From positions 3,477,011 to 3,541,010 of the forward strand of contig VCAZ01000012.1 of assembly GCA_005784505.1 (NCBI GenBank): a stretch of DNA of 64,000 nt, read 5' to 3'. This DNA is from Bagarius yarrelli. Taxonomy: Eukaryota; Chordata; Actinopteri; Siluriformes; Sisoridae. How positions within the stretch are numbered: the stretch's first letter is position 1; each line of letters starts with the position of its first letter. Of the stretch, positions 10,351-21,668 are shown in pieces. Below the pieces are notes generated by a model. The model was not told the origin of the DNA. It searched no databases and saw nothing but the letters and a program-made list of their open reading frames with translations. The position numbers and the translations under genes are program-made.

Positions 10351-11150
10351 AGTCTTGTGCGGTGCCCTAATCTGGGCGGGTAGGGTGTAGTGCTTGCCAC
10401 CCGGGCAATCCCTCCCTCCCCTCTGGGGTAGGATTGCGCCACTTGCGGTCCTGTTTAGTAGGACCTAGCCTCTTATCCTTCCATCAGTCACGCTGCCCCC
10501 CCTAGCCAGTTCAGCGGAGGGTACTAGCTGGGGGCGCCTGAACTAGTGGTTCTTCCTTGAACCGCTAGCTTGGGGTTGTCCCAAATGTAGTTGGCCAGGT
10601 CCCATGTAACAAAACCTCAGTTGCCATACACTGGATTTATGTCAGGTTGTTATCTAAATTCTTCCTCCACAGCTTCTACAGGGGGATCACAGTTCCCCAA
10701 ATCATGGCCCTCAGTTTGCCTAGCCTCCGTGGTGCCATGAACAAACTTGCATCGCGAGTAAGATAAGCACTAAAACAAACAGTATCAATTGATTCCTCAT
10801 ATATGGGAGCTCTGAACCGCGTTATGTGTCTTTATTGCCTCGGCCAGAGAGATCGACTGCTAGGACCTACCTCTCAGGGGGCCAGTCCTAGTTTTCCATA
10901 ACTCTGGTGGGGGTGTTATTAGTGCCCCCTCTGTGTGAGAAGGACCCTTCTCACGGTATCTTAGGGTCTGACAAGCTCAATAAACACAGGGTCTGTGACC
11001 CAGTGCTCGGCAGCCACCAGAGTGGGGCTAACCAGCATTAGGCAGACCCTCTCCTGGAAAACTCCATGCATGCATACATAGAACTTTATCCGATTGCTAA
11101 CTAATGGCGATCCAGCCTAGAAGAGCGCAGCATTACATTTGGGCCGACCC
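10351..11150 (+). mobile_element. DIRS 3' non-coding region, boundary unclear
   Basis: After the recombinase, GGGCGGGTAGGGTGTAGTGC and TAGGATTGCGCCACTTGCGG recur in recognisably similar form on the minus strand of the 48 kb relic, so this belongs to the element. The part from about 10600 to 11150 stays GC-richer than its flank (for example CCTCGGCCAGAGAGATCGAC) but I cannot align it with certainty. Confidence 0.5.
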
Positions 11151-12236
11151 ATCAATCTTAATCTAGCCTCTGCTTTGGGTTAACTAATCTTTGTTACAAA
11201 CTCACACAGCAAACTTCATCAGAGAGGAAGAGCATGTTGCACCTCTCACTTGGAGGAAGAATTAACAGAGTGAGCTTCGGCAACCTAAGATCAGTTCAAT
11301 GAATACGCTCTTGGGCTTGAATAAGGCAGTGCACCATCTCAAGGCCTCCACTAGCTTGCTGAGAGCCTGCAAGACATTCATGGCTCTGGCCTTTCTTGTA
11401 GAGTCCTGTGATTTTATGTCTCAGTTCCGTATATTTACATTAACACTCACACTTTCCTCACTCATGGAAGACAAGGGGAGAGACGGGAGTACTGGATGTT
11501 CTAAAGTTCACTATCAGTTCCTTTTGTTTTTTCTGACATTGAGCGTAGTGTTAAGCTCACACAGGTGACCAGTTTGTCCCACTGCTGTCTTGATACTACT
11601 ACTCCGATGATAAAAAAATACCCGTCCCTGAAACATCCTCAACCACAAGATCGAAGGTTTAAAGTGGAAAGATTAAGAAGTTATCTGTGAATCTGATGTA
11701 TACAGATTTAAAGAGGAAGGAGAAAGAACTGTTTCCTTGAGGAGAACCAGTTCTTGATCATTGTTTCGGACACACAACAGTTTCTTCCCCCTGACGTATT
11801 GGTGGACATCACCCGGTGAAGTAGTCCTATGATCACTGAAACCAGATATGTAACAGTCATGTACTTTCACTTCTCTCCTATTACAGTGGGGCTGAATGTA
11901 TTAAAGCGGACTTGAGAATTGAAAAACGTAAACCTTACAGAGCTCCCTGGGGTTCTTTCTAGAATGGGTGTAGGTGCATGTAGCAACTGGATGAGGGCAT
12001 CATCCACTCCGAGTTGAGGTTGGGTAATCAAAACTGTAGAGGATCAAGAAAGGTTTAAAAATGTTTTCATTAAATGGGAGGTTAGCGCGCACTGGCCCGT
12101 ACTTATTAGGGGAATACTTTGGTACTGGTACTAGGGCATGATGTTTTTCCCAGAACTGGGACCGATCTCCTAGATGTAGGCTTGTGCATCAGCAGCATAA
12201 GCCTTGAATGTCACCCCCCCCATAGAGTATAATTCC
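11151..12236. other. Unique non-coding DNA
   Basis: No repeat family or gene recognised. An 89-codon frame at 11299-11568 has a plausible hydrophobic segment but no family resemblance, and I leave it as chance. Confidence 0.5.
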
Positions 12237-13200
12237 TTCAATTTTATTTTATAGGCTTTTACAGATGGTCTTGTCACACACATAAACAGCAGCTTTACAC
12301 AATAAAGAATTAATAAGATGAAAATAAAACGAAATCGAGTGTGTCCCTGATATCAAGCGGGGGACAGTGGCAAGGAAAAACTCCCTGAGATGGAATAGGA
12401 AGAAAACCTTGAGAGGAACCAGACTCAACAGAGAACCCATCCTCATTTGGTAAACCAGGTAGCAGGAATTATGTAGTTTCATTGTTTGTGTGAGCAACTT
12501 AAATCATTGTCCTTCAAGAACAGCTGGAAACATTTTTATGGCAGAGTGGGACGTCCGTTGGTCACCCTGGTGATGTAATCAGCAACTGGAGCAGTCCCGG
12601 GAAGGTCTGGACAGGGTCCAGGGTGGCGTATGGGGTCTGTATCCCTGCAGTCAGGATCATTGTAAACATATGTAGCTCGACAGTTAGAGAGTGAGTGAGA
12701 GGAGAGAGAGAGAGAGAGAGAGAGGGAAGGTTAACAAAAGAAGGAAACTGTTAATTGACATTGTAATCACAAGTTGGAGTTGATTAAGTATATACTATGT
12801 AAAAGAACATGGCTGACGGCAAGACTAACTAGACACATACTAAAAGGATAAACCAGATGGAATACAGTTATGAGGGCTCCCTGATAATGTTAATTCAACC
12901 GGCTGCTCTAATCATCCAACTTGATCAATAAGAGTGGGAAAGACTGTGTCTGACTTGACATGTTATAGGAGGCTATTCATAGCTCTGGGCTCTGTAAGAA
13001 AATGCTCTGCCCCGCTTAGTTTTTATAAATGCGTCGGTCACTGACAGGCGCTGCATCCTTTGATCGAAGTAGGCATGGCGGAACGTAAGAACACTAGAAT
13101 TTTCACTAGGTACTGGCGGCGTGAGACCATTTAGATCTTTATAGGCAAGTAGTATTTTTAAAATGAATGCGGGTACTCATTAATACTCGTTCGAATGGGA
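12237..13200 (-). mobile_element. L2/Rex-type LINE 3' end, copy at 12-13 kb
   Basis: Read on the minus strand, the RT C-terminus appears at 13190-13000 as ILLAYKDLNGLTPPVPSE and GRAFSYRA, with frameshifts. It is followed by the UTR, which in plus-strand orientation includes CCTTGAGAGGAACCAGACTC, AGAGAACCCATCCTCATTTG and AGCAGCTTTACACAATAAAG. The element ends at about 12237 in an AATTTTATTTTATA segment, the complement of the usual AATAAAATT tail. It matches 49210-50140 block for block. A GA microsatellite lies inside it. Confidence 0.8.
12700..12726. repeat. (GA)n microsatellite inside the LINE relic
   Basis: About 13 GA units, followed by GGGAAGG. The related LINE copy at 49.2-50.1 kb lacks a tract at this place, so it arose after insertion. 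Confidence 0.85.
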
Positions 13201-15019
13201 TGATTGCCAGGGGTACAGAAGGAATTTTTAACCAGTGGTGATGGGAGGAAAGGACCAAACTAAGCAATAGTCAGATAATAAGATCAGATTTTAAGATATT
13301 GTACCACCACTTCGAGACTCACCATCAGACACTAGCCACTAGTATGTATTGAACTTGCCTGATCATTAAATAAATAATATTGGATTATTATTATAAGTAC
13401 CCAATGAATAATCAAAAATTATGATGAGCAAAATTTGTTTCTCTACCCAGTCTTTAATTTCCTCACCTTTGAATACTTTTAGATTTTGTTATTCGACAAT
13501 AATTGGGGTTAATAGTGTGTTAATAATTACATGGATGATTATATGTTATACCATTTTTTGAATGATTAGAGTTACAGAGGTTACCATGTAGTTATAATCT
13601 AAACAGCAACAGATCAAATGTACAAGTGTTAGAGCATCTAATATAAAACTAACATCAATGAAACTGCCAGATCAATACATCACTACTAGAAGAGAGGATA
13701 TTTAATCTGATTATTCTTTTTTTTAAGACTTGACATGGTTCCAGCCTCATTATCACTAAAATTATCTAAAAACAAAGGCAGTTGTCCTTTTGGAAAAGAA
13801 CTATAGCTATACTTTTCTGTTGCCTGTTTGCAACATGCCCAGTAAGTCTAGTAAAATCTATGCCCTGTTTTAGGACCAACTATCATAAGCAACTATAAGA
13901 AGAAGACAACGACCTTCTTCCTCAATTCGATATCTTAATTTATTTTCTCATAGCCCGTAAAGTTAGACAAAATATTTAAAAAACGTACATTGTGTTGGCT
14001 TGTTATTATCAGGAATCTGATTTTGTTGCAGCTTGAGTTCCAATTGGGGAACCATAGTATCTTTAAAAAACTAGAAAGAAATTCAAATAAAAGAGTCTCT
14101 GATCTTTCAACCCCAGCTACTCTGGAAGGTTTTGAGGCAAAAAAGCGAACACTCAATCACAAATCAGAACTTTAGAATATATGATTTGATTAACTTTATT
14201 ACTACACTAATTATATGCAAGGGTGTTGGCAAATGTCCTTGCAAGAACATAGAACATTTAGATAATTATCTGTCTGTATCTAGTGCTTCTCTAGCTCGTG
14301 CTTTGTTTTTATGTATTATCAGAATAAGAATTTTATAAACCATGGAATGTTTGCCAGTTTTCTTTTATTCTTTTGTATGTTGTGTTATACTGTATTTACT
14401 ATTGCAGGACGCAAGGTCAAGTGGCATAAGAAAATAAGTAAAATCATAAAAATAGAAACCAAAAATTTACATAAGTACAGGGTAATGTTTTATCAACATT
14501 GTTGCAACTTTAAAAAGCTGACAAATGGGCATTTACCTCTAAGGAAAACTCTTGTTATACATCTTCTGGTTTACGCCACATTTCTTAAAAATACTAGTCC
14601 TTCACGCCATGCGGTATATTAGCGCCTTTTTTTTCATGTTTTTTTTAGTGCATACATAATACGGTATATGTATATGGGTACCGGATAAACACTTTTTGCT
14701 CTGCCATGCAAAACATTGGTTTGGGGGGGGGTGTTCTCAATCCCTCTAACCACATCATTACTCAACATTAAGAGCGTGGAAAATGGGTGACTGTAAACCA
14801 CATGGAAACACCTGAACATGTTGCTCTGGAAGCAATCCCAGGCCTTTGGGGAAAGATTTGTTTCTCACATCGACATTGGACTTTCCCTACCTCATGATTT
14901 AAAATGAAACCAGTTTATATGTGTAAGGTCTGCTACAGTCTTAGCTCATACACGTAAATTGCTAATAAAATCAAGGCTCATACTGTAGATATTTCTTCTG
15001 TCTACAGAAATATTTTCCA
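13201..15019. other. AT-rich unique non-coding DNA
   Basis: No family recognised. Short open frames at 14132-14622 are AT-driven and unrelated to known proteins. A run of G at about 14724 is the only compositional oddity. Confidence 0.5.
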
Positions 15020-15500
15020 CATGCTACTGAAAGACACTCAACCCTCCACCCAAGGGCGAATTAGCATTTTTGCAGGGCTCACTTTTGTCTTTTTTCCTAG
15101 CGGCAGCCTGTGTGCCTGCTGGAATGCAGTGGTCATTAATTCTGCAGCTTTGCCCAAACAGAGCTCCTTTGGCCTGCCAGCGCTGGAAGCGACTCCTATC
15201 AGCCCCCTCATTACCAGTCTTCCAGTGTCTGCTTCTGTTTGCAGACGCTTACACAACCTGAATGCTCTCATTTGCATCGAAGCCCTGAGCCGGGTCTTGC
15301 TGGGCATTATTGAGTCTGGCAGAGGAGAGGACGCCTTGCTTTTGTGCAGCTTGCTTAGAAATGCAAAGCTTGATGACAAGTTCTCCCACAGTCACAGCAT
15401 TCCTTTCCAGACCTGCCAACTGGACAGTGCAGAAAAAATTACCCCCTTCCCACTACCACAACCACCACCACCTCACTTTAAAGCACCAAGCTGAGGTTTA
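15020..15500. other. Higher-complexity block, candidate conserved non-coding element
   Basis: The base mix is balanced and homopolymer-poor, unlike its AT-rich flanks, and no repeat family is recognisable. It holds a 157-codon plus-strand frame (15021-15494) and an overlapping minus-strand frame of 113 codons (15038-15379). Neither resembles a protein family nor has clear splice borders. Non-coding constraint (an enhancer) would explain the texture as well as coding would, but only comparison between species could show it. Confidence 0.35.
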
Positions 15501-16034
15501 ACCAGTGCAATGTGAAGTTTGAGCCCATTAGTGCTTTTGTATTGCTGTAACTCTGTCAGTCTAAACTCTTTATGACATACCCCAGGTCACATGGCTTAAC
15601 ACTTGAACTGAGTCACAAGGTAAACCCAAATCTCAATCTGTTCCATGTTCTGCATTTTTTTATATTTCTATGGATTATGAGTTTATATGTTTAAGAAAAT
15701 TCATTATAAAAGGAAGCTGCAGAAATTATTATCACTTTTCATGATTAGACTGATGGATTGACTTGACTGTCATGATGCATCTACTGCTCCATGCTGTAAT
15801 AATTGTAAAACTGCAACATCACACTACTGTCTCTTTTAACAGACACTTACAGTATTAATACTTAACTTACTAATAACAGGTAATTGTTATTGGTCCATCT
15901 TAGATGACTTTCAGCATAATATACAGTATATTGATATATAGCTTTCTTTGTTTGTAATACAGTTTCAGATTAGCCCTTCTGAATACAACAGCAAACTGTG
16001 GTAAATTAAAATAATTTTGTACTTTTAAACACCT
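15501..16034. other. AT-rich unique non-coding DNA
   Basis: Nothing recognised. Confidence 0.5.
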
Positions 16035-16645
16035 GTGCCTGTGTCCATCATAACAGCTTGCTGGTTTCTTATATTAAACGATCCAATTATTAGAACTAAG
16101 GGTGTCAGCAAAAAACAATGGTTTTCCAAAACCCTTCCAAAACTCAAACTGTGTTGTTATGAGAAATGCTTGGAAAAGCTGGACGAGCAGTACCTGAAAA
16201 CCAGAGCTACACCTTCAAGCCGAGGCCTTCCATTCTTCACGGACATTCACGCTGAGGCTTCAAAGTCCTGGAGAAAATCCTATGCAACACCCCCCTCTAC
16301 TACACCCCGCTTGCAAGCTATCTGTCCCCAGCACAGCAGCGTCGCTGGAGGCTCCAATACTCCCAACTAAGACACTATCAGGCTGACTTATCAGGAGACT
16401 TGGGTGAGTGTGAGGCAGACCCCAAAATAGTCGAGTAATTACGCCGAACAACAGATCTGGCGCTCCAGGCAACCTGCTTTGGTAAGGGCTGGATAGCTTA
16501 GCGTTATGACGGCGTGTGGCATTCCATTTTCCAATTGCCTTGATTAAACACATGCTTTAGAACCGCAGTCACACAGGAAGAGTTCCTATAGCATAGTGAC
16601 GCAACATCTTATTCCCTCGGGGAGCCGAGGTTACATACCTTAGAG
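16035..16645 (+). mobile_element. DIRS relic: ORF1 fragment fused to a 3' terminal repeat
   Basis: Within 16185-16370 the plus frame reads SSRGLPFFTDIHAEASKSW, the DIRS ORF1 block that precedes the conserved proline-rich stretch. From about 16575 a DIRS right end is seen: GAGTTCCTATAGCATAGTGA, then CGCAACATCTTATTCCCTCG and GGAGCCGAGGTTACATACC. RT, RNase H and recombinase are all absent, so the internal region was deleted. The copy is separate from the 6.4 kb element. Confidence 0.7.
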
Positions 16646-17538
16646 ACATTTTTTAATAAGGTCCATATTTTAGTTTTTGTTGCATTTTTAGAAAGGTGTG
16701 TTTAGTCAATCAGAGGGTAGGAGACCAACTCACCAGGATCTCCCCCACTCCACCCTCATCTGAAATGATATCTTTCAAGTTATGATTGACTACACAACCG
16801 AGCCAACCTGTAATCAGCATTGGTAAAGGCTGAGGTAGGCGAGAAACAAGCTTAGAAAAAGAACGTAAGGAACCTGCCTTACCCAGCTTTGTAAATATGT
16901 AAAATATGTTTTTTTTTCAGGTGCTTGTAATATTTTATCTCTTACATTGGTTTATGTTAAATATATTTATTATCTTTCAGGCTGTCTCTTAATTTTCATG
17001 TCACATATCATTTGAAGTTAGTCATCATGTAGGAACAGCAAATTTTAATCCCAGTTTATAAAAGACCACACTATATTACATTATTTCTGTAATTAAAATT
17101 CATAACCTGACAGAAGATCATAAATCCCTTCTGTATTAGTTTATTAACTATGTGTGAATTCTGCCAGTGTTGAATATTTCACACTTTCCATATATATCCA
17201 GCCTGTAACCCAGACACCTTAAGCAATACTGAAGACTTCATAATCAGAAGACAAAATAATGAGAGTAAATTTATACTGAAGATGTTTTCGATAATATATA
17301 AAAGTAATTTTGTAACAGCCACAGACTATTAGCAAAATATGGCACAAGGTGACATAACATAATTAATGCATTTATTACAAATTCGTTGTTACTTTTCCCG
17401 CTGTTCTTTAGCATAAAATATGCTGTTAAAACCACCAACAAATGCTGCTTGGGACAGTTTATAAATAGAAAGACAGAGAGAGAGACACCCTCTAAAATCA
17501 AAGTGGCAAAGTGACCTGATTAATGCATCAGCCTTTTG

Positions 17539-17540
<2 letters not shown>
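16646..17540. other. AT-rich unique non-coding DNA
   Basis: No family recognised. Confidence 0.5.
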
Positions 17541-17602
<62 letters not shown>

Positions 17603-17606
17603 GTGC
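17541..17606. repeat. (GT)n microsatellite
   Basis: About 26 perfect GT units, then GGGTGGGTGTGTGCG. The minus-strand poly-HT 'proteins' seen here are artefacts of the repeat. Confidence 0.95.
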
Positions 17607-18737
17607 GCAAGTGACTGTACTGGGCTGAGGGTTAAACAAGCCTGCCAGAAAGAGTGAAGAAAGGGAGAAGGAGCGGGAAACATGTTAAGTAACAAACACT
17701 TAGGGAAAAGAAAAGAGAGCTCCAGAACAAAAAGGGAAAGACAGTTTCCTGTAAAGTATAACAGATTCAGCCACATCTGTCCCGCTTTTATTGTCTGTTT
17801 TTTAACCATGTGTCATCCAGAACACGCACATTTATAATGCAATATTAGGTTTCAAATCTGAATTATTACACTTTGTAAACTACTGTAGGATTTTCTGTAG
17901 CGTTGTTTAAGGCAACAAAAATAAAAATCAATGTAAAAACAAATAAGGTCACTGTATTTATTATTACATACTGTTGTGTTACTGTATACATGCATAATAT
18001 TGTATTCTCATAATAATTTATTCCAGATTTATTTCAGATTATAACCCTTTTTAAAATTTGTAACAGCATTAAAAGAAAGTTATTGTAGTCATTGTAGCCT
18101 ATTTAGTCAGCTGACCCTAAATGTGTTTGATCACAGAGCATATCTGAGGAACATCTGGAAAAGCTGTGGTATCACATGAGAATAGTGTGTGTGTGCATAC
18201 AAACAATTATATCTAATATTATAACATGATGGGATTTCCTTTTTTTTGGAGCTTAATAAACAGTAAGTAAAGTAATTTAATAAATCCATATTACAGGGTA
18301 TTTTTAATGAGAACTAAATACAATATCTAGCAGAAAGTAAGGTAAGATGGTAACGTTGTGTATTAAAGCTTGTGATGATTGATGATATTGTCAGTCAGGT
18401 AGCTACTGCAAGCCACAGCCTATAATTAGTAGTTGCACTCTGTATTTTGATATTTGTTCCATTTATTGTCCAAAACAAGCTCTGTAGGTCTGACAAAATG
18501 GGTACATTTTGTGCATTGAGCTAACAGAAAAAAATGACATTGGTAAAATTGGCATTATTGTTTGATAAGAGCTTGTTGAATGTTCTTAACCCTAGTAACA
18601 ATCTCAAAGAAGTATTTTAAATGAATTTGTATTGTACCATGTCTGGTTGGTCGTTGTTGTTAAATTGTGTTCTAAACCTATTTGTTATCCAAAGTTTTTT
18701 TCTTCACTGGAACTAAGCAACCCAAACATTTGTTTAG
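17607..18737. other. AT-rich unique non-coding DNA
   Basis: No family recognised. Confidence 0.5.
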
Positions 18738-19064
18738 CATGACAATGTCCCTGTGCACAAAGCCCCTGAGTTTCATGAAGACATGTTGTGTTATGATTTA
18801 AGTGAAAGAACCCCACTGAACACCTTTAGGATAAACTAGAACACTGCACCCCAGACCTCCTCACTTAACATAAAATCTGATGTCATTAATACTATTGCGG
18901 CTGAATAAAATCCTCACAACCACACAATACAATCTATGAATAGGCATTTCCAAAAGTGTGTAACTTATTCTGAAGTAAGCGTAAAACTACATCTGAAATA
19001 CAGTATTTGAAAAAACACATATGGATGTGATGGCTAGGTGTTCCATTATTTTTGTCCATAAAGT
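18738..19064 (-). mobile_element. Tc1-like transposon fragment
   Basis: Blocks that are usual for a fish Tc1 family appear in reverse: TGTGCACAAAGCCCCTGAG, GAACACCTTTAGGATAAACT, CCAGACCTCCTCACTTAACA. It ends with TTTTTGTCCATAAAGTG, the complement of the CACT-TATGGACAAAA terminus. The transposase frame is not recoverable. Confidence 0.65.
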
Positions 19065-20004
19065 GTGGCACCTACTTTTATCTTAAACTTGCATGTTAAT
19101 TTTACAGGTTTCTCCACAATATATCTGCATTCAATACATTTGTTAAGGAGACAAATACAAATTTGCATAGTATAATACATAAGGAACTTGAGGCATAAAA
19201 TAGGTTGTGTTCATTTAGCAAAGTGCCATAGTAATAAAAATTTACTAGGCTGGATCACACCAGAGAGTTGGATTTCTAAGTTGTATTAGAACTGAGTGTG
19301 TTTCTAAAATCCTGCCCTGTTTAATAAGCTCAATAAACCAGGTATTTACTTGCCTCCTTTGAAATCAACAGTGCATGTCTGGAGCCTAGCAGGCCTTGGG
19401 AGGTCACATTCTTCTATTGCATTACTTCCACATATCTGGTTTTGTGTTCTTAACTTATCACAGCATCTGGAAACTCTAAAATCTCCCTATTATATTCTCT
19501 AATTTCTAATCTGAACAGTTAGATTAGTTCTGTCTGCAGAAGCAGAAAATAATGGGCCTATCTATATCCATTCTAACTTGGTTGTGTTTTAGCATGCCGG
19601 GAAGGTGATAAAACACTGTACTCTGTGTATGTGTTTATGAGAGAATGGGAAAGAGTTCTGAGTTGTACTCTGTAGTCCATAATTAATGGACTCCAACAGA
19701 GACTCTGGACAATAAGGCCTTTTCAGTGGAGTAAGGCTTGGCTCCTAGTGGTGCAGCAATGAGCGTCCATCATAACTTCTGCCATTTGGGACTGAGGGGG
19801 AAACCCGGGCCCTGCCGAGGCAAGAGACACCATGTCCTGAAAAACAACAGGGAGGAAACAAGTCATGTCTGTAAACTGTACTAGAGAATATGAAAATAAA
19901 CTGCAGGTGAAAAAAGAATGGATTCGAGGTAGAGAGGACAGCAAGAAAAAAATGATTATGTTCTTTTGAATTTTGAACAATGATTGCTTACAGTACCCTG
20001 AACA
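19065..20004. other. Unique non-coding DNA
   Basis: No family recognised. A short block at about 19720-19860 is less AT-rich but has no repeat or coding signature. Confidence 0.45.
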
Positions 20005-20043
20005 TTATATATATAATATATATTATATTATATATTATATATA
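20005..20043. repeat. AT-only palindromic tract
   Basis: Alternating ATAT/TATA runs read nearly the same on both strands, so the tract could extrude a cruciform. No gene lies beside it. Confidence 0.7.
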
Positions 20044-20112
20044 GGGTTCTGTATTAACTTTCCATTTAAATATTTTATTTCTGTTTTCTACAGGGGTAGA
20101 GGTCAGTTATCA

Positions 20113-20310
20113 TTACATTTGCATTACCGACATTTAGCAGACGTCCTTAGTCAGGGTGATTTAAATTCACATCTGTTTTTAACCGTTTAATCCACCTGAG
20201 CAGTTGAGGGTTAGTGGCCTTGCTCAAGGGCCCAGCAGTGGCCGCTTGGTGGTGCAGGTCCTTAAACCCACGATTTTCCGAACATCTGCAACACCTAAAC
20301 CACTGAGAGA
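20113..20310 (-). mobile_element. tRNA-derived SINE
   Basis: The minus strand gives the family order. In plus orientation one sees the tail complement CATTTAGCAGACGTCCTTAG, then CACCTGAGCAGTTGAGGGTT, TTGCTCAAGGGCCCAGCAGT, TTGGTGGTGC, and a degenerate tRNA head complement CACCTAAACCACTGAG. Confidence 0.8.
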
Positions 20311-20929
20311 TACTTCCCCACATTGAAGAAAAGATCATCTGTAAGCAGTTGGCTACACTTTTCAGTAAGATTACTCTGGAGACGGAGAAAGAGAAATTTT
20401 CTGTGAATTTGTCCTTATTGAAAGTATTCTTGTTTGCATAGAATAGGAAGTCATTTAAAGCATTAACCATTGTGTGGGACAAAAACACTTTTGTAAACTC
20501 ATTTTATATTATGAGATGAGTCTTTTTTCCTTTTTTACATTCTGATCTCATTGGTGTGTAAAAACTGCTGAACCCAAATCAGTCATATCCACAATAACCG
20601 GTAGATTATTAAAAAATCTCTTTAAAAAACTTAACATGTAGCAATACTGTAGTGCTAACATATCTTAAGAATAGTGTATCAATATGATGTGTATCAAAAA
20701 TGCAAAGTAAAATCAGGATTTCTGTATCCTGTTACCATGTAAGAGATGAAAGCGTAGACAGGGAAAGAAGTTAAGAATCATTTTGTTCCTAATATTTTTG
20801 CTAATTTTGTCTTGTCCACAAGGTGGCACTGTGGTCGTCTGTGTAAATGTGGCCTAAACTCACTTTTTAAACTCTCACCTACATATTGTTTGAGGCATTT
20901 ATATATTTTAAGTAATTTTCATATAGTGA

Positions 20930-20931
<2 letters not shown>
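20311..20931. other. Unique non-coding DNA
   Basis: No family recognised. Confidence 0.5.

Positions 20932-20966
<35 letters not shown>
20932..20966. repeat. (TG)n microsatellite
   Basis: About 17 TG units. CA-rich imperfect repeats follow at 21006-21035 and 21142-21180, so this half kilobase alternates TG and CA tracts. Confidence 0.95.
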
Positions 20967-20968
<2 letters not shown>

Positions 20969-21141
20969 GTCCTTGACCTTGGTCCCTGGCGCCCACAACT
21001 ACATGCACACTCAAAAACACACACAAACAAACACACCCCTTCCAGAATTTATTTTTAGCCATGAAGGCAGATGGACAGGTGCTGAAATAGCAAATTGCAC
21101 AGACACACTGCCAGTCAGTCTGACAGACAGTCCAGCAGTGT

Positions 21142-21180
21142 CACACACACACACACATGCACTTACACTCACACACATAT
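21142..21180. repeat. Imperfect CA-rich tract
   Basis: Interrupted CA units (ACACAC, ATGC, ACTTACACTC, ACACAC). Confidence 0.8.
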
Positions 21181-21459
21181 AAGCACAAGAACAGTGTGCT
21201 TCAGCTGCGTTCGGATCACCTGTAACCACTTCCTCTGTTACAAACACTGTAAACATACCTCTGTGTTTGCATTGTTTGTGCAAGTTCTGGTTGACATTAT
21301 GTTCATGACTTCATGACAGAAGCTTTTTCATCATTCAGTTTTATAAGAAGATCTTCTGTCAGAAGTAATTCAAATTCTGTCTATGGTGAATTATTAAATT
21401 ATTATCAACACTTCATTTGATTACCATTAGAATAGCCTGTGATTAACAAAAACATGCAT
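21181..21459. other. Unique non-coding DNA
   Basis: Nothing recognised. Confidence 0.5.
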
Positions 21460-21668
21460 TGTCACCCAAATGAGGATAGGTTCCCTTAGGTCTTGGGTCT
21501 AGTTCCTCTCAAGGTTTCTTCCTACATCATCTCAGGGAGTTTTTCCTTTCCACAGGCACCTCTGGCTTGCTCAACACTTATTCACTATTACTGCTTTCTG
21601 TCTAAAGCTGCTTTAAGACAATGTCTATCGTTGACAAATAGACAATTTAAATTGCTTTGAATTGAATC
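21460..21668 (+). mobile_element. L2/Rex-type LINE 3' UTR, plus strand
   Basis: It carries CACCCAAATGAGGATAGGTT, then TTCCTCTCAAGGTTTCTTCC, ATCTCAGGGAGTTTTTCCTT, CTCTGGCTTGCTCA, AAAGCTGCTTTAAGACAATG and a TTTGAATTGAAT 3' end. This is the same UTR family as the minus-strand copies at 12.2 and 49.2 kb, here with a tail of ATTGA type. Confidence 0.85.

Larger units (their letters stand above)
6408..11150 (+). mobile_element. DIRS-type tyrosine-recombinase retrotransposon, decayed, right end uncertain
   Basis: The left end (6408-6530) carries the characteristic DIRS terminal repeat: TCGCTCACTCCGACG, GTGACGACACTAGGGGTCAC, TTGGGAGCCCGAA, and AAAGGCCAATAAAATTGGA-like blocks. A TATA-like box and a purine-rich leader follow. 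Inside are remnants of ORF1, an RT/RNase H region and a tyrosine recombinase, in the order expected for DIRS. The block is clearly more GC-rich than its AT-rich surroundings. Its length (about 4.7 kb at most) is below the roughly 6 kb usual for fish DIRS, partly because of a deletion in the RT. The right terminal repeat was not found; similarity fades between 10.6 and 11.15 kb, so the right boundary is a guess. Confidence 0.85.

Noticed and set aside
15021..15494. 157-codon open frame as an exon.
   Set aside because: No resemblance to a family, no clear splice sites, and an overlapping frame on the other strand. Kept only as a candidate non-coding element.
17528..17809. Minus-strand open frame with a poly-HT tract, and similar HT or CV-rich frames at 20937, 40303, 50967 and 52296.
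   Set aside because: They are translations of CA/GT microsatellites.
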